Notes: generated from the letters alone by a model not told the origin. A stretch of DNA of 48,020 bases from Actinomycetota bacterium (GCA_005883355.1 VAXG01000080.1:1-48020); one strand, 5' to 3'. Counted from the first letter of the stretch, positions 8,224 through 17,382 are shown. Translations and numbers: made by a program.

Positions 8224-8646
8224 GTGCTGACGAATCGTTCCGCACCGCCTGCGACGGTGACGCCGGTGCTGATCTATCCGGATGTGCGAGCGGCAGTGGC
8301 GTGGATCGAATCTGCCTTCGGCTTCGAAGAACGAGTGCGTATCGGCGATGCGCACCGGGCACAGTTGCGCATCGGATCGGATGGGGCCCTGGTCGTCGCC
8401 GACATTCTCGCACCAAGTGGCGGTGTCGTGACGCATCTCGTCAAGGTGCGTGTGCCGGACGTCGACGCAGCGTTTGCCCGAGCGCGTGACTTCGGCGCAC
8501 GTGCCCTCGAGGAACCGAAGACGCACGAGTACGGTGAGCGCTCATGCGTGTTCGAGGATCTTGCCGGCCATCGTTGGGAACTGACCGAGACGGTCCGCGA
8601 CGTCGAGCCAGAGGAATGGGGTGGGGTAACGGTCGCGCCCTGGTAG
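8224..8646 (+). CDS. VOC-superfamily (glyoxalase/bleomycin-resistance-like) protein
   Basis: 140 residues in two beta-alpha-beta-beta-beta modules: TPVLIYPDVRAAVAWIESAFGF at the start and VRVPDVDAAFARARDFGARA followed by EDLAGHRWELTE at the end, as in PhnB/YdeM-type VOC proteins. The expected metal-ligand positions are only partly kept, so enzymatic activity is uncertain. GTG start at 8224; TAGAGT lies 8 bases upstream. Divergent from the cyclase gene. Confidence 0.8.
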   Translation: MLTNRSAPPATVTPVLIYPDVRAAVAWIESAFGFEERVRIGDAHRAQLRIGSDGALVVADILAPSGGVVTHLVKVRVPDVDAAFARARDFGARALEEPKTHEYGERSCVFEDLAGHRWELTETVRDVEPEEWGGVTVAPW

Positions 8647-8673
8647 GGCTCCCGGTAGCGTGAACCCGGGTCT

Positions 8674-9723
8674 GTGGCACAACGGCATTTCCAGCGGGGT
8701 CGCGAGCTCGCGATCGATCTCGGCACGGCGAACACACTCGTCTTCGTTCGCGGCGAGGGAATTGCCGTGTTCGAGCCTTCCGTCGTCGCGATCGACGAGG
8801 TAACGGGCCGGGTCCACGCGGTCGGCGAGGACGCGCGCCGGATGATCGGACGCACACCCGCGAGCATCCGCGCGATCCGCCCGTTGCGGCACGGCGTGAT
8901 CGCGGACTTCGACGTCATGCTGCGCTACTTCATCCGGCGGGCCGGCGGCGGAGGTGGCCTCTCCTATTCGCACGTCGTTCTCTGTGTGCCGAGCGGGACA
9001 ACCGACGTCGAGCGGAACGCCGTCGAGGAGGCAACGCTCGCCGCCGGCGCACGCAGAGTGTCGCTGATCGAGGAGCCGATGGCTGCAGCGATCGGTGCAG
9101 GACTACCCGTCGGGGAGGCGCAGGGAACGATGGTCGTGGACATCGGCGGCGGTACAACCGAAGTCGCGGTTCTCGCGCTGGGCGGCATCGTGGTGTGGGA
9201 GTCGATCCGCGTCGGCGGCTACGAGCTCGACGATGCGCTCGTTCGACATGTCGATGCGAACGCGCGCCTGCTCATCGGTCCCGAGACCGCCGAGGCGGCG
9301 AAGATCGCTTGCGGCGCCGCGTGGCCGTTGCCGGAGACTCTCGAGACGCAGGTCGCCGGACGTGACCGCATCACCGGACTGCTTCGACGGAGCACGATCG
9401 ATTCGAACGAGGTGCGTGCCGCAATCGCGCAGCCGATCGAAACGATCGTCGACGCGGTGAAGCGCACGCTCGAATCGACGCCGCCCGAGCTCGCCGCAGA
9501 CGTCGGGAGCCACGGCATCACGCTCGCCGGGGGCGGCGCACTATTGCGCGGGCTCGATCGGCTGCTGAGCTCGGAAACCGGGCTGCCCGTCATAGTCGCG
9601 GACTCGCCGCTCGAGTGCGTCGTGCTCGGCGCCGGTAGCAGCCTCGAGGAGAGCGAGCTCCTTGGCCGGAGTTCGAAGAAGCGCCCGCCCTTCGGCCGTC
9701 GCCGCCGGCGCGGTCGACGTTGA
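8674..9723 (+). CDS. mreB: MreB/Mbl-like bacterial actin (stand-alone)
   Basis: 349 residues with the actin-ATPase motifs: phosphate 1 loop AIDLGTANTLVFV, VVAIDEVTGRVHAVGEDARRM, RPLRHGVIADFDVM, connect/phosphate 2 VVDIGGGTTEVAVL and the adenosine loop LAGGGALLRGLD. MreB polymerises under the membrane to guide lateral wall synthesis in rod-shaped cells. This copy differs from textbook genes: no mreC, mreD, pbp2 or rodA neighbours, and a basic C-terminal tail rich in Arg and Lys. It could be a paralogue with a specialised role. GTG start at 8674, 27 bases after the VOC gene, so cotranscription is possible. Confidence 0.88.
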   Translation: MAQRHFQRGRELAIDLGTANTLVFVRGEGIAVFEPSVVAIDEVTGRVHAVGEDARRMIGRTPASIRAIRPLRHGVIADFDVMLRYFIRRAGGGGGLSYSHVVLCVPSGTTDVERNAVEEATLAAGARRVSLIEEPMAAAIGAGLPVGEAQGTMVVDIGGGTTEVAVLALGGIVVWESIRVGGYELDDALVRHVDANARLLIGPETAEAAKIACGAAWPLPETLETQVAGRDRITGLLRRSTIDSNEVRAAIAQPIETIVDAVKRTLESTPPELAADVGSHGITLAGGGALLRGLDRLLSSETGLPVIVADSPLECVVLGAGSSLEESELLGRSSKKRPPFGRRRRRGRR

Positions 9724-9765
9724 GGACTCACATCTCAGCTTGACTGCGGCAGCGATACTGAACCG

Positions 9766-10203
9766 ATGATCGCGCCCGTCCCTCCGGCTCGCCATCTCCT
9801 CCGCGCCAAGGACCTGATCGACGGTCGCTACCGCGAGCCGCTCGACGTGCCGGCACTCGCACGTGCTGCGCGGCTCTCGACCGCGCACTTCAGCCGTGAG
9901 TTCCGGCGGGTCTTCGGGGAGACGCCCCACCGCTACCTCCTGACCCGCCGGCTCGAGCGCGCTGCGGCGCTGCTTCGCAACACCGACCGCACGGTCGCGG
10001 ACATCTGCCTCATGGTCGGACTGAGCAGCGTCGGCTCGTTCACGACGAGCTTCGGCCGGGCGTTCGGCATGTCGCCCACCGCCTACCGGGCGAGCTACCC
10101 GCCGGCCTCCACTCGCATTCGGATTCCGACCTGCGTGCTCCGCGCCTACGCGCGCCCGCCATACAGCAGTTTTCGAGAAGACAACGGCGATCGACCCGGC
10201 TAA
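9766..10203 (+). CDS. AraC-family transcriptional regulator (DNA-binding domain only)
   Basis: 145 residues made almost entirely of the two AraC helix-turn-helix motifs: ARAARLSTAHFSREFRRVFG and VADICLMVGLSSVGSFTTSF, ending GMSPTAYRASYP. There is no ligand-binding domain. It sits 36 bases upstream of a VOC gene in the same direction, a pairing commonly seen in actinobacteria, and probably controls it. GATACT six bases before the ATG suggests a leaderless start with an imperfect -10 box. Confidence 0.88.
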   Translation: MIAPVPPARHLLRAKDLIDGRYREPLDVPALARAARLSTAHFSREFRRVFGETPHRYLLTRRLERAAALLRNTDRTVADICLMVGLSSVGSFTTSFGRAFGMSPTAYRASYPPASTRIRIPTCVLRAYARPPYSSFREDNGDRPG

Positions 10204-10239
10204 CGTCGTCCCGACTGTTCCACGAGATCGGAGGACGAC

Positions 10240-10653
10240 ATGCTGAAGACACTCACCAACGTCAACGTCTGGGTCCATGACCAGGACGAAGCCCTCGCGT
10301 TCTACACCGAGAAGCTCGGTATGGAGGTCCGCGACGACGTGACGGTTCCCGAGCTGGGCAACTTCCGTTGGCTGACGGTCGGCCTGCCGGGCCAGGACGT
10401 TGCTCTCGCGCTCATGGCCGTACCAGGGCCGCCCGTGTTCGACCAGGAGACGCGCGACCAGATCACAGCGCTGATGGCGAAGGGCGCCGCCGGCGGGCTC
10501 TTCTTCTCCACGGATGACGTGAAGAGCACCTACGAAGAGCTCAAGAAGCGTGGCGTCGAGTTCCAGCAGGAGCCGACCGAGCAGCCCTACGGCATCGACG
10601 CAGGCTTCCGCGACCCGTCAGGCAACCAGGCTCGAATGATGCAGCCGAGGTAG
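10240..10653 (+). CDS. VOC-family protein (glyoxalase-like)
   Basis: 137 residues: NVNVWVHDQDEALAFYTEKL, FRWLTVGLPGQDVALALM, then STDDVKSTYEELKKRGVEF and GIDAGFRDPSGNQARMMQ, the classic two-module VOC layout. ATG at 10240 preceded by GGAGGAC. Likely target of the AraC regulator just upstream. Function could be lyase, dioxygenase or antibiotic binding; the sequence does not decide. Confidence 0.85.
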   Translation: MLKTLTNVNVWVHDQDEALAFYTEKLGMEVRDDVTVPELGNFRWLTVGLPGQDVALALMAVPGPPVFDQETRDQITALMAKGAAGGLFFSTDDVKSTYEELKKRGVEFQQEPTEQPYGIDAGFRDPSGNQARMMQPR

Positions 10654-10678
10654 GCCGCACCATTCGAAAACGCGATCC

Positions 10679-11518
10679 TCAGCGAACGGCCGCGCGGTTG
10701 AAAGCGCGAATGGAGATCACCATCAGCGCGGCGGCGAAGAAGGCGACGACAGCGAGGCTGAGCGTTGCCATCGTCGTCGCGCTGTGCATGCTCCAGATGT
10801 TGTGGAGCCCGCTGCTGTCTCCAAGCAGCCCGTAGCGGACGAGCGCGAGCCCGTGTGTGAGAGGGAGGAACTTCGCGAACCAGGCCAGGAACCCGGGTAG
10901 CGCGCTGATCGGAAACAGCGAGCCGGCCAGGAACCAGGGCACGATCGCGATCGCGGGAAGGCGGGCGATGTACTCCTCCGCCTTGGGGACGCGACTCGCA
11001 AGGGTTTCTCCCACGCCGTACATGCCGACCGTGAAGAGCGCCGCGGCGGCAACGAACCAGACGACGCCCGTTGCGGTGGCGTTGAAGTGAATCCCCCTCG
11101 CGACGGCGGCAGCGATCAGCACCGCAACCTGCAGGGCGGTGATCGCGAACGCGACGGCGAGGTTGCCGAGCACGAGCAGTGAACGCGGGATCGGGGCGGC
11201 GAGCAGCTCGCGCTGAGCGCCGCCGTCCCGATCGACGATGACGCCGAGGCCCGCGAACATCGTGTTGAGCGGAATGAGCAGGCCGATCGTCCCCGTCGCG
11301 ACGAAGGCCTCGTAGGCAGCACTGGTGTGAAGCGCCTGCTTGAGCGCGGGTGCGATCACGAGCGCGAACAGGATCGGAGTGAGCAAGGGCACGACCAGCT
11401 CGCGCGGCGTGCGGACGCTGAGCTGGAAGCGTCGCGCCGCCAGCGTTGCGAGCGGCGCGAGCGGGTTGTGTCGCGCCCGCGGGCGGGGCAGCGTCATTTC
11501 CGGGCTGATGGCAGTCAT
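10679..11518 (-). CDS. ABC-2 type transporter permease (DrrB-like)
   Basis: 279 residues with six predicted membrane spans and the ABC-2 permease signature: RTPRELVVPLLTPILFALVIAP near the N-terminus, the central IPLNTMFAGLGVIVDRDGGAQRELL coupling segment, and FLAGSLFPISALPGFLAWFAKFLPLTHG before the last spans. Exports an unknown drug or lipid with the ATPase encoded 13 bases upstream. The ATG at 11518 is chosen because AAAGGAAG precedes it; the longer frame to 11758 runs into the ATPase gene. Confidence 0.88.
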   Translation of the reverse strand: MTAISPEMTLPRPRARHNPLAPLATLAARRFQLSVRTPRELVVPLLTPILFALVIAPALKQALHTSAAYEAFVATGTIGLLIPLNTMFAGLGVIVDRDGGAQRELLAAPIPRSLLVLGNLAVAFAITALQVAVLIAAAVARGIHFNATATGVVWFVAAAALFTVGMYGVGETLASRVPKAEEYIARLPAIAIVPWFLAGSLFPISALPGFLAWFAKFLPLTHGLALVRYGLLGDSSGLHNIWSMHSATTMATLSLAVVAFFAAALMVISIRAFNRAAVR

Positions 11519-11531
11519 GTTTCTCTTCCTT

Positions 11532-12509
11532 TCAGGCGGCGTCGGCGAGACGCGCGCCGGTGAGTTGTAGGTAAACGTCGTCGAGAGTCGGTTGCCGGGT
11601 GCTGATCGAGCTGGCGGCAAGATCCGCATCGTGGATGGCAGAAATCGCGTGCGCAGCGGTGCGGTCGTGCAGCGGAACGGTGAGGGTGGAGCCGACGGTG
11701 AATGCGTCGTCGCCCGCAATGCCGCGCGTGCGAAGTGAGGAAAGCGCTGTCGCAGCATCGCCGTTCACGCGCAGCTCGACGAGCTCATGGCCGAGGCCGG
11801 CCAGTAGAGCGCGGGGCGTGTCGAGTGCGACGATCTTGCCGGCGTGGATGATCGCGATCCGGTCACAGAGCCGCTCGGCCTCGTCGAGGTAGTGGGTCGT
11901 CAGCATGATCGTGATCTCGCTGCGATCGCGTAGACGTCCGATCACGTCGAGGAGCTCGTGACGAATGCGCGGGTCGAGCCCGACCGTCGGCTCGTCGAGG
12001 AACAGCACCTGCGGCTCCGAGACGAGTGCGCGAGCGATCTCGAGCCGCCTGCGCTCGCCGCCGCTGTAACTTCCGACCGGCCGGTCCAGCAACTCGGCCA
12101 GACCGAGCGTCTCGGCGAGCTCACCGACGCGGCTGCGGGCCACAGAGGGGTCGGTGCGCCAGAGTCGCGCATGGATGTCGAGGTTGCGCCGCCCGGCGAG
12201 CGTGCGGTCGACGACCGGTTCCTGGAAGACGACGCTGCTGATGCTCCGGGCTGCGAGCGGCTCGCTCGCAACGTCGTAGCCGGCCACGCGTGCGCTGCCG
12301 CTCGTGGGGGCGATCGTCGTGGTGAGCATGCCGATGGTGGTCGACTTGCCCGCTCCGTTCGGGCCGAGGAGGCCAAACACTTCCCCGGCCGCCACCTCGA
12401 AATCGATGCTCTTCACGGCGTCGACGCCGCCGGGGTAGGTCTTCCGCAACTGGCGCACGCTGATCGCCGGCTGCTTGACTCGTGGAATGGACTCGGATCT
12501 CGATTGCAT
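11532..12509 (-). CDS. ABC exporter ATP-binding protein (DrrA-like)
   Basis: 325 residues. Walker A GPNGAGKST, ABC signature YSGGERRRLEIARAL, Walker B VLFLDEPTVGLDPR, H-loop TTHYLDEAERLCDRIAI, and the DrrA-type C-terminal extension ending LDDVYLQLTGARL. Powers the DrrB-like permease downstream, probably for drug efflux or resistance. Start ATG at 12509 has GAGGAG upstream; residues further upstream in the frame are not conserved. Divergent from a SigJ-type sigma factor gene, which may link its expression to stress. Confidence 0.92.
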   Translation of the reverse strand: MQSRSESIPRVKQPAISVRQLRKTYPGGVDAVKSIDFEVAAGEVFGLLGPNGAGKSTTIGMLTTTIAPTSGSARVAGYDVASEPLAARSISSVVFQEPVVDRTLAGRRNLDIHARLWRTDPSVARSRVGELAETLGLAELLDRPVGSYSGGERRRLEIARALVSEPQVLFLDEPTVGLDPRIRHELLDVIGRLRDRSEITIMLTTHYLDEAERLCDRIAIIHAGKIVALDTPRALLAGLGHELVELRVNGDAATALSSLRTRGIAGDDAFTVGSTLTVPLHDRTAAHAISAIHDADLAASSISTRQPTLDDVYLQLTGARLADAA

Positions 12510-12598
12510 GGGTTTCTCCTCGTTCAGGTGGATGGGCGTCACAACGGCCGCCTCTGATTCGTCACACCTATGACGGAACACGACGGAAGGATGTGACG

Positions 12599-13477
12599 GT
12601 GAACGAGCAGTCCTGGCAGCTAGAGCAGTTCGAGCGCTACCGCCCGCACCTGCAGGCGGTCGCATACCGGATGCTCGGTTCGGTCACGGAGGCCGACGAC
12701 GCTCTTCAGGAAGCGTGGATCCGACTGAGCCGCGCCGATACCGACGACGTCGACAACCTCGGCGGCTGGCTGACTACCGTCGTCGCCCGCGTCTCCCTTG
12801 ACATGCTGCGCTCGCGCCGCTCACGCCAGGAGGACTACGTCGGCAGCTGGCTGCCAGAGCCGATCGTCAGCCTCGACGACGAAACCAACCCCGAGCAGGA
12901 GGCGATCCTCGCCGACTCGGTCGGTCTCGCCCTCCTCGTGGTTCTCGAGACGCTCACGCCCGCGGAGCGGCTCGCCTTCGTGTTGCACGACATGTTCGCC
13001 GTGCCGTTCGAGGAGATCGCGCCGATCGTCGGCCGCACACCCGCCGCCGTGCGCCAGCTCGCCAGCCGTGGCAGGCGCCGCGTGCAAGGTGCCGAGCCGA
13101 GCCCCGACACCGATGTCCGGCACCAACGCGAGATCGTCGACGCCTTCCTCGCCGCCGCACGCGGGGGAGACTTCGACGCCCTGCTGTCCGTGCTCGATCC
13201 CGACGTCGTCTTCCGCGCCGACCCCGGCAAGATCCAGAGACTCGCGCGGCCGCCGATCACCGGCGCTACGGCCGTCGCAACCGAGCTGCTCTCGCGGGCG
13301 CCGCGGTTCGCGCCGCTGGCACGGCCGGCCCTCGTCAACGGCACTGCCGGGCTGGTCGTCGGACCCGTGGAGAAGCCGTTCGCCGTCGTCGGCTTCACCG
13401 TGGCGCGGGGCCGAATCGTCGCGATCGACCTGATCACAAATCCCGACAAGCTCGGCGGCATCCCCGGAGGGGCGTGA
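12599..13477 (+). CDS. RNA polymerase sigma factor, SigJ-type ECF with SnoaL-like C-terminus
   Basis: 292 residues. Sigma region 2 (YRPHLQAVAYRMLGSVTEADDALQEAW), region 4 (LTPAERLAFVLHDMFAVPFEEIAPIVGRTPAAVRQLASRGRRRV), then a SnoaL/NTF2-like domain (VDAFLAAARGGDFDALLSVL to FTVARGRIVAIDLI) as in ECF41/SigJ factors, where the C-terminal domain modulates activity in place of a separate anti-sigma. GTG at 12599 is preferred because GGAAGG is 8 bases upstream; GTG at 12593 is the alternative. No carboxymuconolactone decarboxylase-like gene, the usual ECF41 target, is adjacent. Confidence 0.88.
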   Translation: MNEQSWQLEQFERYRPHLQAVAYRMLGSVTEADDALQEAWIRLSRADTDDVDNLGGWLTTVVARVSLDMLRSRRSRQEDYVGSWLPEPIVSLDDETNPEQEAILADSVGLALLVVLETLTPAERLAFVLHDMFAVPFEEIAPIVGRTPAAVRQLASRGRRRVQGAEPSPDTDVRHQREIVDAFLAAARGGDFDALLSVLDPDVVFRADPGKIQRLARPPITGATAVATELLSRAPRFAPLARPALVNGTAGLVVGPVEKPFAVVGFTVARGRIVAIDLITNPDKLGGIPGGA

Positions 13478-13590
13478 TCGCCAGACGCTCGACAAGAGAG
13501 TGGACCCGAGCACACCGAGAACGATCCCGGCATCACACTCCTCACCCTCGCCTACGAGCGCCTCGAGCTGGAGTGAGTCCGTAACGGCGG

Positions 13591-14850
13591 CTAGGCGAGG
13601 TTGAAGCGGTAGACGTGCACGTCGTGCGGACCGAACCAGTCCTTGAAGCTGCCGTTCTGCACCTGTACGTACCTGAACTGCTGTATGTCGGGCTGGATCG
13701 GCGGGGGCAGCGGGTCCTGCGCGTACTCGAACATGGCCTGCCCGACCGCAAGCTGTCCACCACCCTGCTTAGGCGGTAACCCGGAGAACGTGACGCGACT
13801 CGTGGTGCCGCCGCGCCGGACGGCGATGACGTACAGGAAGTTGCCGCTCCGCCGCGCCGTCAGCTCCATGCCTGCAGCACTTGCTGTCACAGCGGTCTGG
13901 GCGACCGGCGCGATCAGTGCAGGAAGGATGGAAGGTGAGGTCAACTCGACGAGAAGCGGCCGAAGCACGAGCTCCCAGAACGTCCAGTTCCAGCCGAGCT
14001 GAGCGTCGCGGGGTCGCATGACCTGTGTGAGCTGACCGCCGAAGAAAACCAGACCTCTGGCACCGTCGACGATCGCCTGGTACGCCATGAACCGTTCTTC
14101 CTGGAGCGCCGGAAAGCGTGGAACGAGGCCCGGACGCTGTTGATTCGGCGTGATTCCGCTCCAGGCGATCTGAAGGGTCATCCAGACCGGTTTGCCGCCG
14201 GCCGCGTCGACCATCTTCTTCGTCACGTCGCCGACGACACTGATGTCCTTGTTGGGCAGGTCGGAATGCTGACCGGGCGGATAAGCGACCGGGTAGATGT
14301 CCGCGCCCGTGATGTCGAACGCCGGCCGGTACGGAACGAGGCTCGCCACCGAACCGAGCGGAGCCTGCGTGATCACTACCGGGTGATCGGGATCGATGGT
14401 TCGCAGTTTCGTCCTGGCACGGGTGAGTCCAGCCGGGGCGACCCCGCCCCACGCAGGTTCGTCGACACCCTTATAGGCACCAAGAGCGGGGTGCGTCTTG
14501 AGCCCGTTGGCGATTCTCACCAACAGCTGCTCGGGGACTGACGGCTGGCCGCCAGTTGCCGTAGGCAAGTCGCCTGCATTTCCCAGCCGGGGCCAGCAGT
14601 ACATGCCGTGCGCCGCGGCGGCGTCCATGCGCCCACGCTCCGTCGCGATCTGGCTGTCGATCTGCGCCAGGCTCCAGTCGCGGAAGCCGCTGCGCACGAA
14701 GTTTGCGCCTGCGCTTGCGACCTCTGCCCAGGCGTCCCTACCGTCGGGGGTTTTGCCACCCAGAGGTGGCGCTTCGGACAGCCCGATCGGGAAGACCTTC
14801 TGCCCGTCGATCACGATGCAGCCGGTCGAGTCGATTGCAACGGTGGACAT
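13591..14850 (-). CDS. Glycoside-hydrolase-like TIM-barrel protein
   Basis: 419 residues. The opening IDSTGCIVIDGQKVFPIGL followed by GANFVRSGFRDWSLAQID resembles the first strands of GH5/GH42-like barrels that bind and cut polysaccharides. HPALGAYKGVDEPAW supplies an Asp-Glu pair at a likely acid/base position; ITGADIYPV and VWMTLQIAWSG are later barrel strands, and a C-terminal beta domain (MELTARRSGNFLYVIAVRRG) follows. No signal peptide is visible, which is unusual for a secreted glycosidase. The exact family and substrate cannot be told. ATG at 14850; TAGCGT lies 9 bases upstream. Confidence 0.65.
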   Translation of the reverse strand: MSTVAIDSTGCIVIDGQKVFPIGLSEAPPLGGKTPDGRDAWAEVASAGANFVRSGFRDWSLAQIDSQIATERGRMDAAAAHGMYCWPRLGNAGDLPTATGGQPSVPEQLLVRIANGLKTHPALGAYKGVDEPAWGGVAPAGLTRARTKLRTIDPDHPVVITQAPLGSVASLVPYRPAFDITGADIYPVAYPPGQHSDLPNKDISVVGDVTKKMVDAAGGKPVWMTLQIAWSGITPNQQRPGLVPRFPALQEERFMAYQAIVDGARGLVFFGGQLTQVMRPRDAQLGWNWTFWELVLRPLLVELTSPSILPALIAPVAQTAVTASAAGMELTARRSGNFLYVIAVRRGGTTSRVTFSGLPPKQGGGQLAVGQAMFEYAQDPLPPPIQPDIQQFRYVQVQNGSFKDWFGPHDVHVYRFNLA

Positions 14851-15020
14851 CGACCACAGACGCTAGCGGGAGCATCGAAGCTGAGAATCGCGCCGCCGGT
14901 CGGGGCAGGCTCGGCCCGGCTCCTCCGCAAAAAGAGCCAGAACGCAGGACTCACCACCAAAAGAGAGAACCCGAGCGTCAATCCGCGGGGCAGCGGGCCT
15001 CGCGCTCAGAGGAGGAATCT

Positions 15021-15698
15021 ATGGAAGCTGGAGTCGCTGTCGGCCGGCCGCGTAGCGTCGCGCGGTGGGCTGTTCTCGGAGGTGTCCTCTACGTCATCCT
15101 GTTTGTCATCGGGACCATCGTGACCTTCAGCGGTGCGCCGTCCGGAGATGCTGCGCCGGCGAAGGTCATCCAGTGGTATTCCGACAGCGGCCACCGGGAC
15201 CGCATCCACATTGGCTGGATCCTGATCGGCCTCGCTGTCTTCTTCTTGCTCTGGTTCATCGGGGCCCTTCGTCGAGCCGTGAGCGCCGTCGACGGCGAGG
15301 GAATCCTCACCGGGGTGGTCAGCCTCGGCGGAGGGATCTACGCGGCGCTTGCGCTCGCCTCAGTCGCGCTGAGCGACGGGATCAGGACCATGAGCGACGA
15401 CACGTACCAGCACCGCGTGTTCCCCGAGTTGATCCACGCCGCGGGCGACGCGACCTGGGTCATGCATGCCACCGGCGCGGTAGGGCTCGGCGGGATGATC
15501 ATCGCCGCTTCGCTGGCATTCATGTGGGGAGCGGTCTGGCCCAAATGGGCCGGTTGGGTCGGCGTCCTCGTCGGGATCCTCGCGCTCGCCTCGATCGCGT
15601 TCTTCCCGCAGTTCCTGTTCCTGCTGTGGATCCTGGTCGTGTCACTCTGGATGTTCCTCCGCCATAACTCGCTCAGCAAAATTGCTTCCTCGATCTAG
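15021..15698 (+). CDS. Multi-pass membrane protein of unknown function (DUF4386-like layout)
   Basis: 225 residues with about six hydrophobic spans (for example VLGGVLYVILFVIGTIVTF, WILIGLAVFFLLWFIGAL, VGVLVGILALASIAF). An extracytoplasmic loop with PSGDAAPAKVIQWYSDSGHRDRI and a second with DDTYQHRVFPELIHAAGDATW resemble actinobacterial DUF4386-like proteins, but I cannot confirm the family. The ATG at 15021 is fixed by GAGGAGG just upstream. Ordinary composition, transcribed alone. Confidence 0.65.
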   Translation: MEAGVAVGRPRSVARWAVLGGVLYVILFVIGTIVTFSGAPSGDAAPAKVIQWYSDSGHRDRIHIGWILIGLAVFFLLWFIGALRRAVSAVDGEGILTGVVSLGGGIYAALALASVALSDGIRTMSDDTYQHRVFPELIHAAGDATWVMHATGAVGLGGMIIAASLAFMWGAVWPKWAGWVGVLVGILALASIAFFPQFLFLLWILVVSLWMFLRHNSLSKIASSI

Positions 15699-15850
15699 CC
15701 GACGAAGCCAGGAGCGGTGCGGGTCAGGTCGAAAGAGCGTTTTGCCCAGGGTTTCCCTCGGGTTGTTGTTTCTCCCCTGGCAGCCCGAGCTGCGGCCGTG
15801 AGCTGTAGACGACCGCGCCCTGGGCACGATCTCTGCCTCAGCTGAGATTG

Positions 15851-15882
15851 CTTGTGGGGGAGCCGAGCGGCTCCCCCACAAG
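15851..15882 (-). terminator. Hairpin terminator of the MFS exporter gene
   Basis: Perfect 15-bp inverted repeat (CTTGTGGGGGAGCCG and its complement) with a 2-base centre, 7 bases past the stop of the minus-strand exporter gene. Confidence 0.75.
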
Positions 15883-15889
15883 CTCTGCC

Positions 15890-17329
15890 CTAGGCCGCGA
15901 TGTCCAACACCGGCTCTGCTGGCTCCACCTGCTCGAGCTCGTCGCGCCGGATGAGGGTCAACGCGGCGATGATCCCGAGGCCGGCGATGATCACCCCGGC
16001 GATGAAGGCGCTATGGAAGCCGTCGACGAGCGCCGTCGCATGGGTCGAGCCGCTCGCGAGCGCGCTAGAGGTTCGTGAGGTCGCGATCGTCGACAGCGCT
16101 GCGATTCCGAGTGCGCCGCCGATCTGTTGCGATGTGTTGATCAGGCCCGAGGCGAGCCCCGCCTCCGCGGGCTGGATGCCGGCGAGGGCGGCGATCGAGA
16201 TCGGCACGAACGAGAAGCCGAGGCCGACGGCGATCAACAGGAAGCCGGGGAGCAGGTCACCGAGATACGACCCGCCGACCGACACCTGAGTGAAGTAGAG
16301 GAGGCCGCCGGTGAGGGACGTCATCCCGATCGCGAGCACCGGCTTCACGCCGATCCGGGTCACGAGCTGCGCCGCGACTGCAGACGTGAAGATGGCCGTA
16401 CCCGCGACCGCGAGGTACCCGACGCCGGTCTTCATCGGCGAGTAGCCGAGCACCTGCTGCATGTAGAGCGTCAGCATCAGGAACAGCGAGAAGGTTGCCG
16501 TGCCCAAGATGAAGCCGGCGACGTTTGCGCCGCTCACCGTCTTGATGCGAAGGATGCCGAGGCGCATCAGCGGCTCGGAATGGCGCATTTCCCAGACGAC
16601 GAACCCGATGAGCAGAATGAGCGACGCCGCGAAGAAGCCGACGGTCCTACCGGCGAGCCAGCCGTCCCGACCGGCCTGGGTGATCGCGTACACCAGCGAC
16701 GAGAGCCCACCTGTCACGAGCACCGCGCCGAGCGCATCGAAAGACTTGACGCGCGCGTCCCGGCTCTCTTTGAGCAGGATCGGCGCCAACACGAAGGATG
16801 CCACGCCGACGGGAACGTTGACGAAGAAGATCCAGGACCAGCTCAGCGCGCTCGTCAAGATGCCGCCGAGCAGCACACCGGCGGCAGCGCCGAAGCCGCC
16901 GACGGCGCCCCACACGCCGAGCGCGATGTTCCGCTCCCGACCCTCGACGAACGTCGTCGAAAGGATGGACAGCGCCGCAGGGGTGATGACCGCCGCGCCG
17001 AGACCCTGCACGGCCCGCGCCGCAATGAGGGATGTCTCGGACCACGCGAGACCGGCGAAGAGCGAGGCCAGCGTGAAGACAACGAGGCCGACGAGGAAGA
17101 TGCGCCGGCGTCCGAGCAGGTCGGCGGCACGCCCACCGAGGAGCAGGAACCCGCCGAACACGAGCGCGTACGCGCTGATCACCCATTGCAGGTTCTGCTG
17201 AGAGAAACCGAGATCGACCTGAATCGAAGGCAACGCCACGTTCACGATTGCGATGTCCAGGACGACCATGAACTGGACGACGCTCAAAAGCGCCAGTGCC
17301 AGCCATTTACGTCGATCAGAAGTCACCAT
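15890..17329 (-). CDS. MFS drug exporter, DHA2 (EmrB/QacA) family, 14 TM
   Basis: 479 residues, proton-driven exporter of the 14-span DHA2 type. Visible hallmarks: TM1 VQFMVVLDIAIVNVALPSI (the conserved LDxTVVNVALP motif), motif A GGRAADLLGRRRIFLVG, RAVQGLGAAVITPAALSIL, and motif C GGFGAAAGVLLGG. Start ATG at 17329 preceded by AAAGGA. It is divergent from an HxlR-type regulator 112 bases away, the usual arrangement for a drug-inducible pump and its repressor. Substrate unknown. Confidence 0.93.
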   Translation of the reverse strand: MVTSDRRKWLALALLSVVQFMVVLDIAIVNVALPSIQVDLGFSQQNLQWVISAYALVFGGFLLLGGRAADLLGRRRIFLVGLVVFTLASLFAGLAWSETSLIAARAVQGLGAAVITPAALSILSTTFVEGRERNIALGVWGAVGGFGAAAGVLLGGILTSALSWSWIFFVNVPVGVASFVLAPILLKESRDARVKSFDALGAVLVTGGLSSLVYAITQAGRDGWLAGRTVGFFAASLILLIGFVVWEMRHSEPLMRLGILRIKTVSGANVAGFILGTATFSLFLMLTLYMQQVLGYSPMKTGVGYLAVAGTAIFTSAVAAQLVTRIGVKPVLAIGMTSLTGGLLYFTQVSVGGSYLGDLLPGFLLIAVGLGFSFVPISIAALAGIQPAEAGLASGLINTSQQIGGALGIAALSTIATSRTSSALASGSTHATALVDGFHSAFIAGVIIAGLGIIAALTLIRRDELEQVEPAEPVLDIAA

Positions 17330-17382
17330 GTCGTCCGTTTTCCTTTCGCTTGGGCAGGGAAGACTTTCAACCTACCAGAGGG

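Noticed and set aside
8156..8416. Extension of cyclase copy 1 to the upstream start at 8416
   Set aside because: The added 87 residues are basic and non-conserved, overlap the divergent VOC gene and precede the normal zinc-ribbon start, which has its own -10 box.
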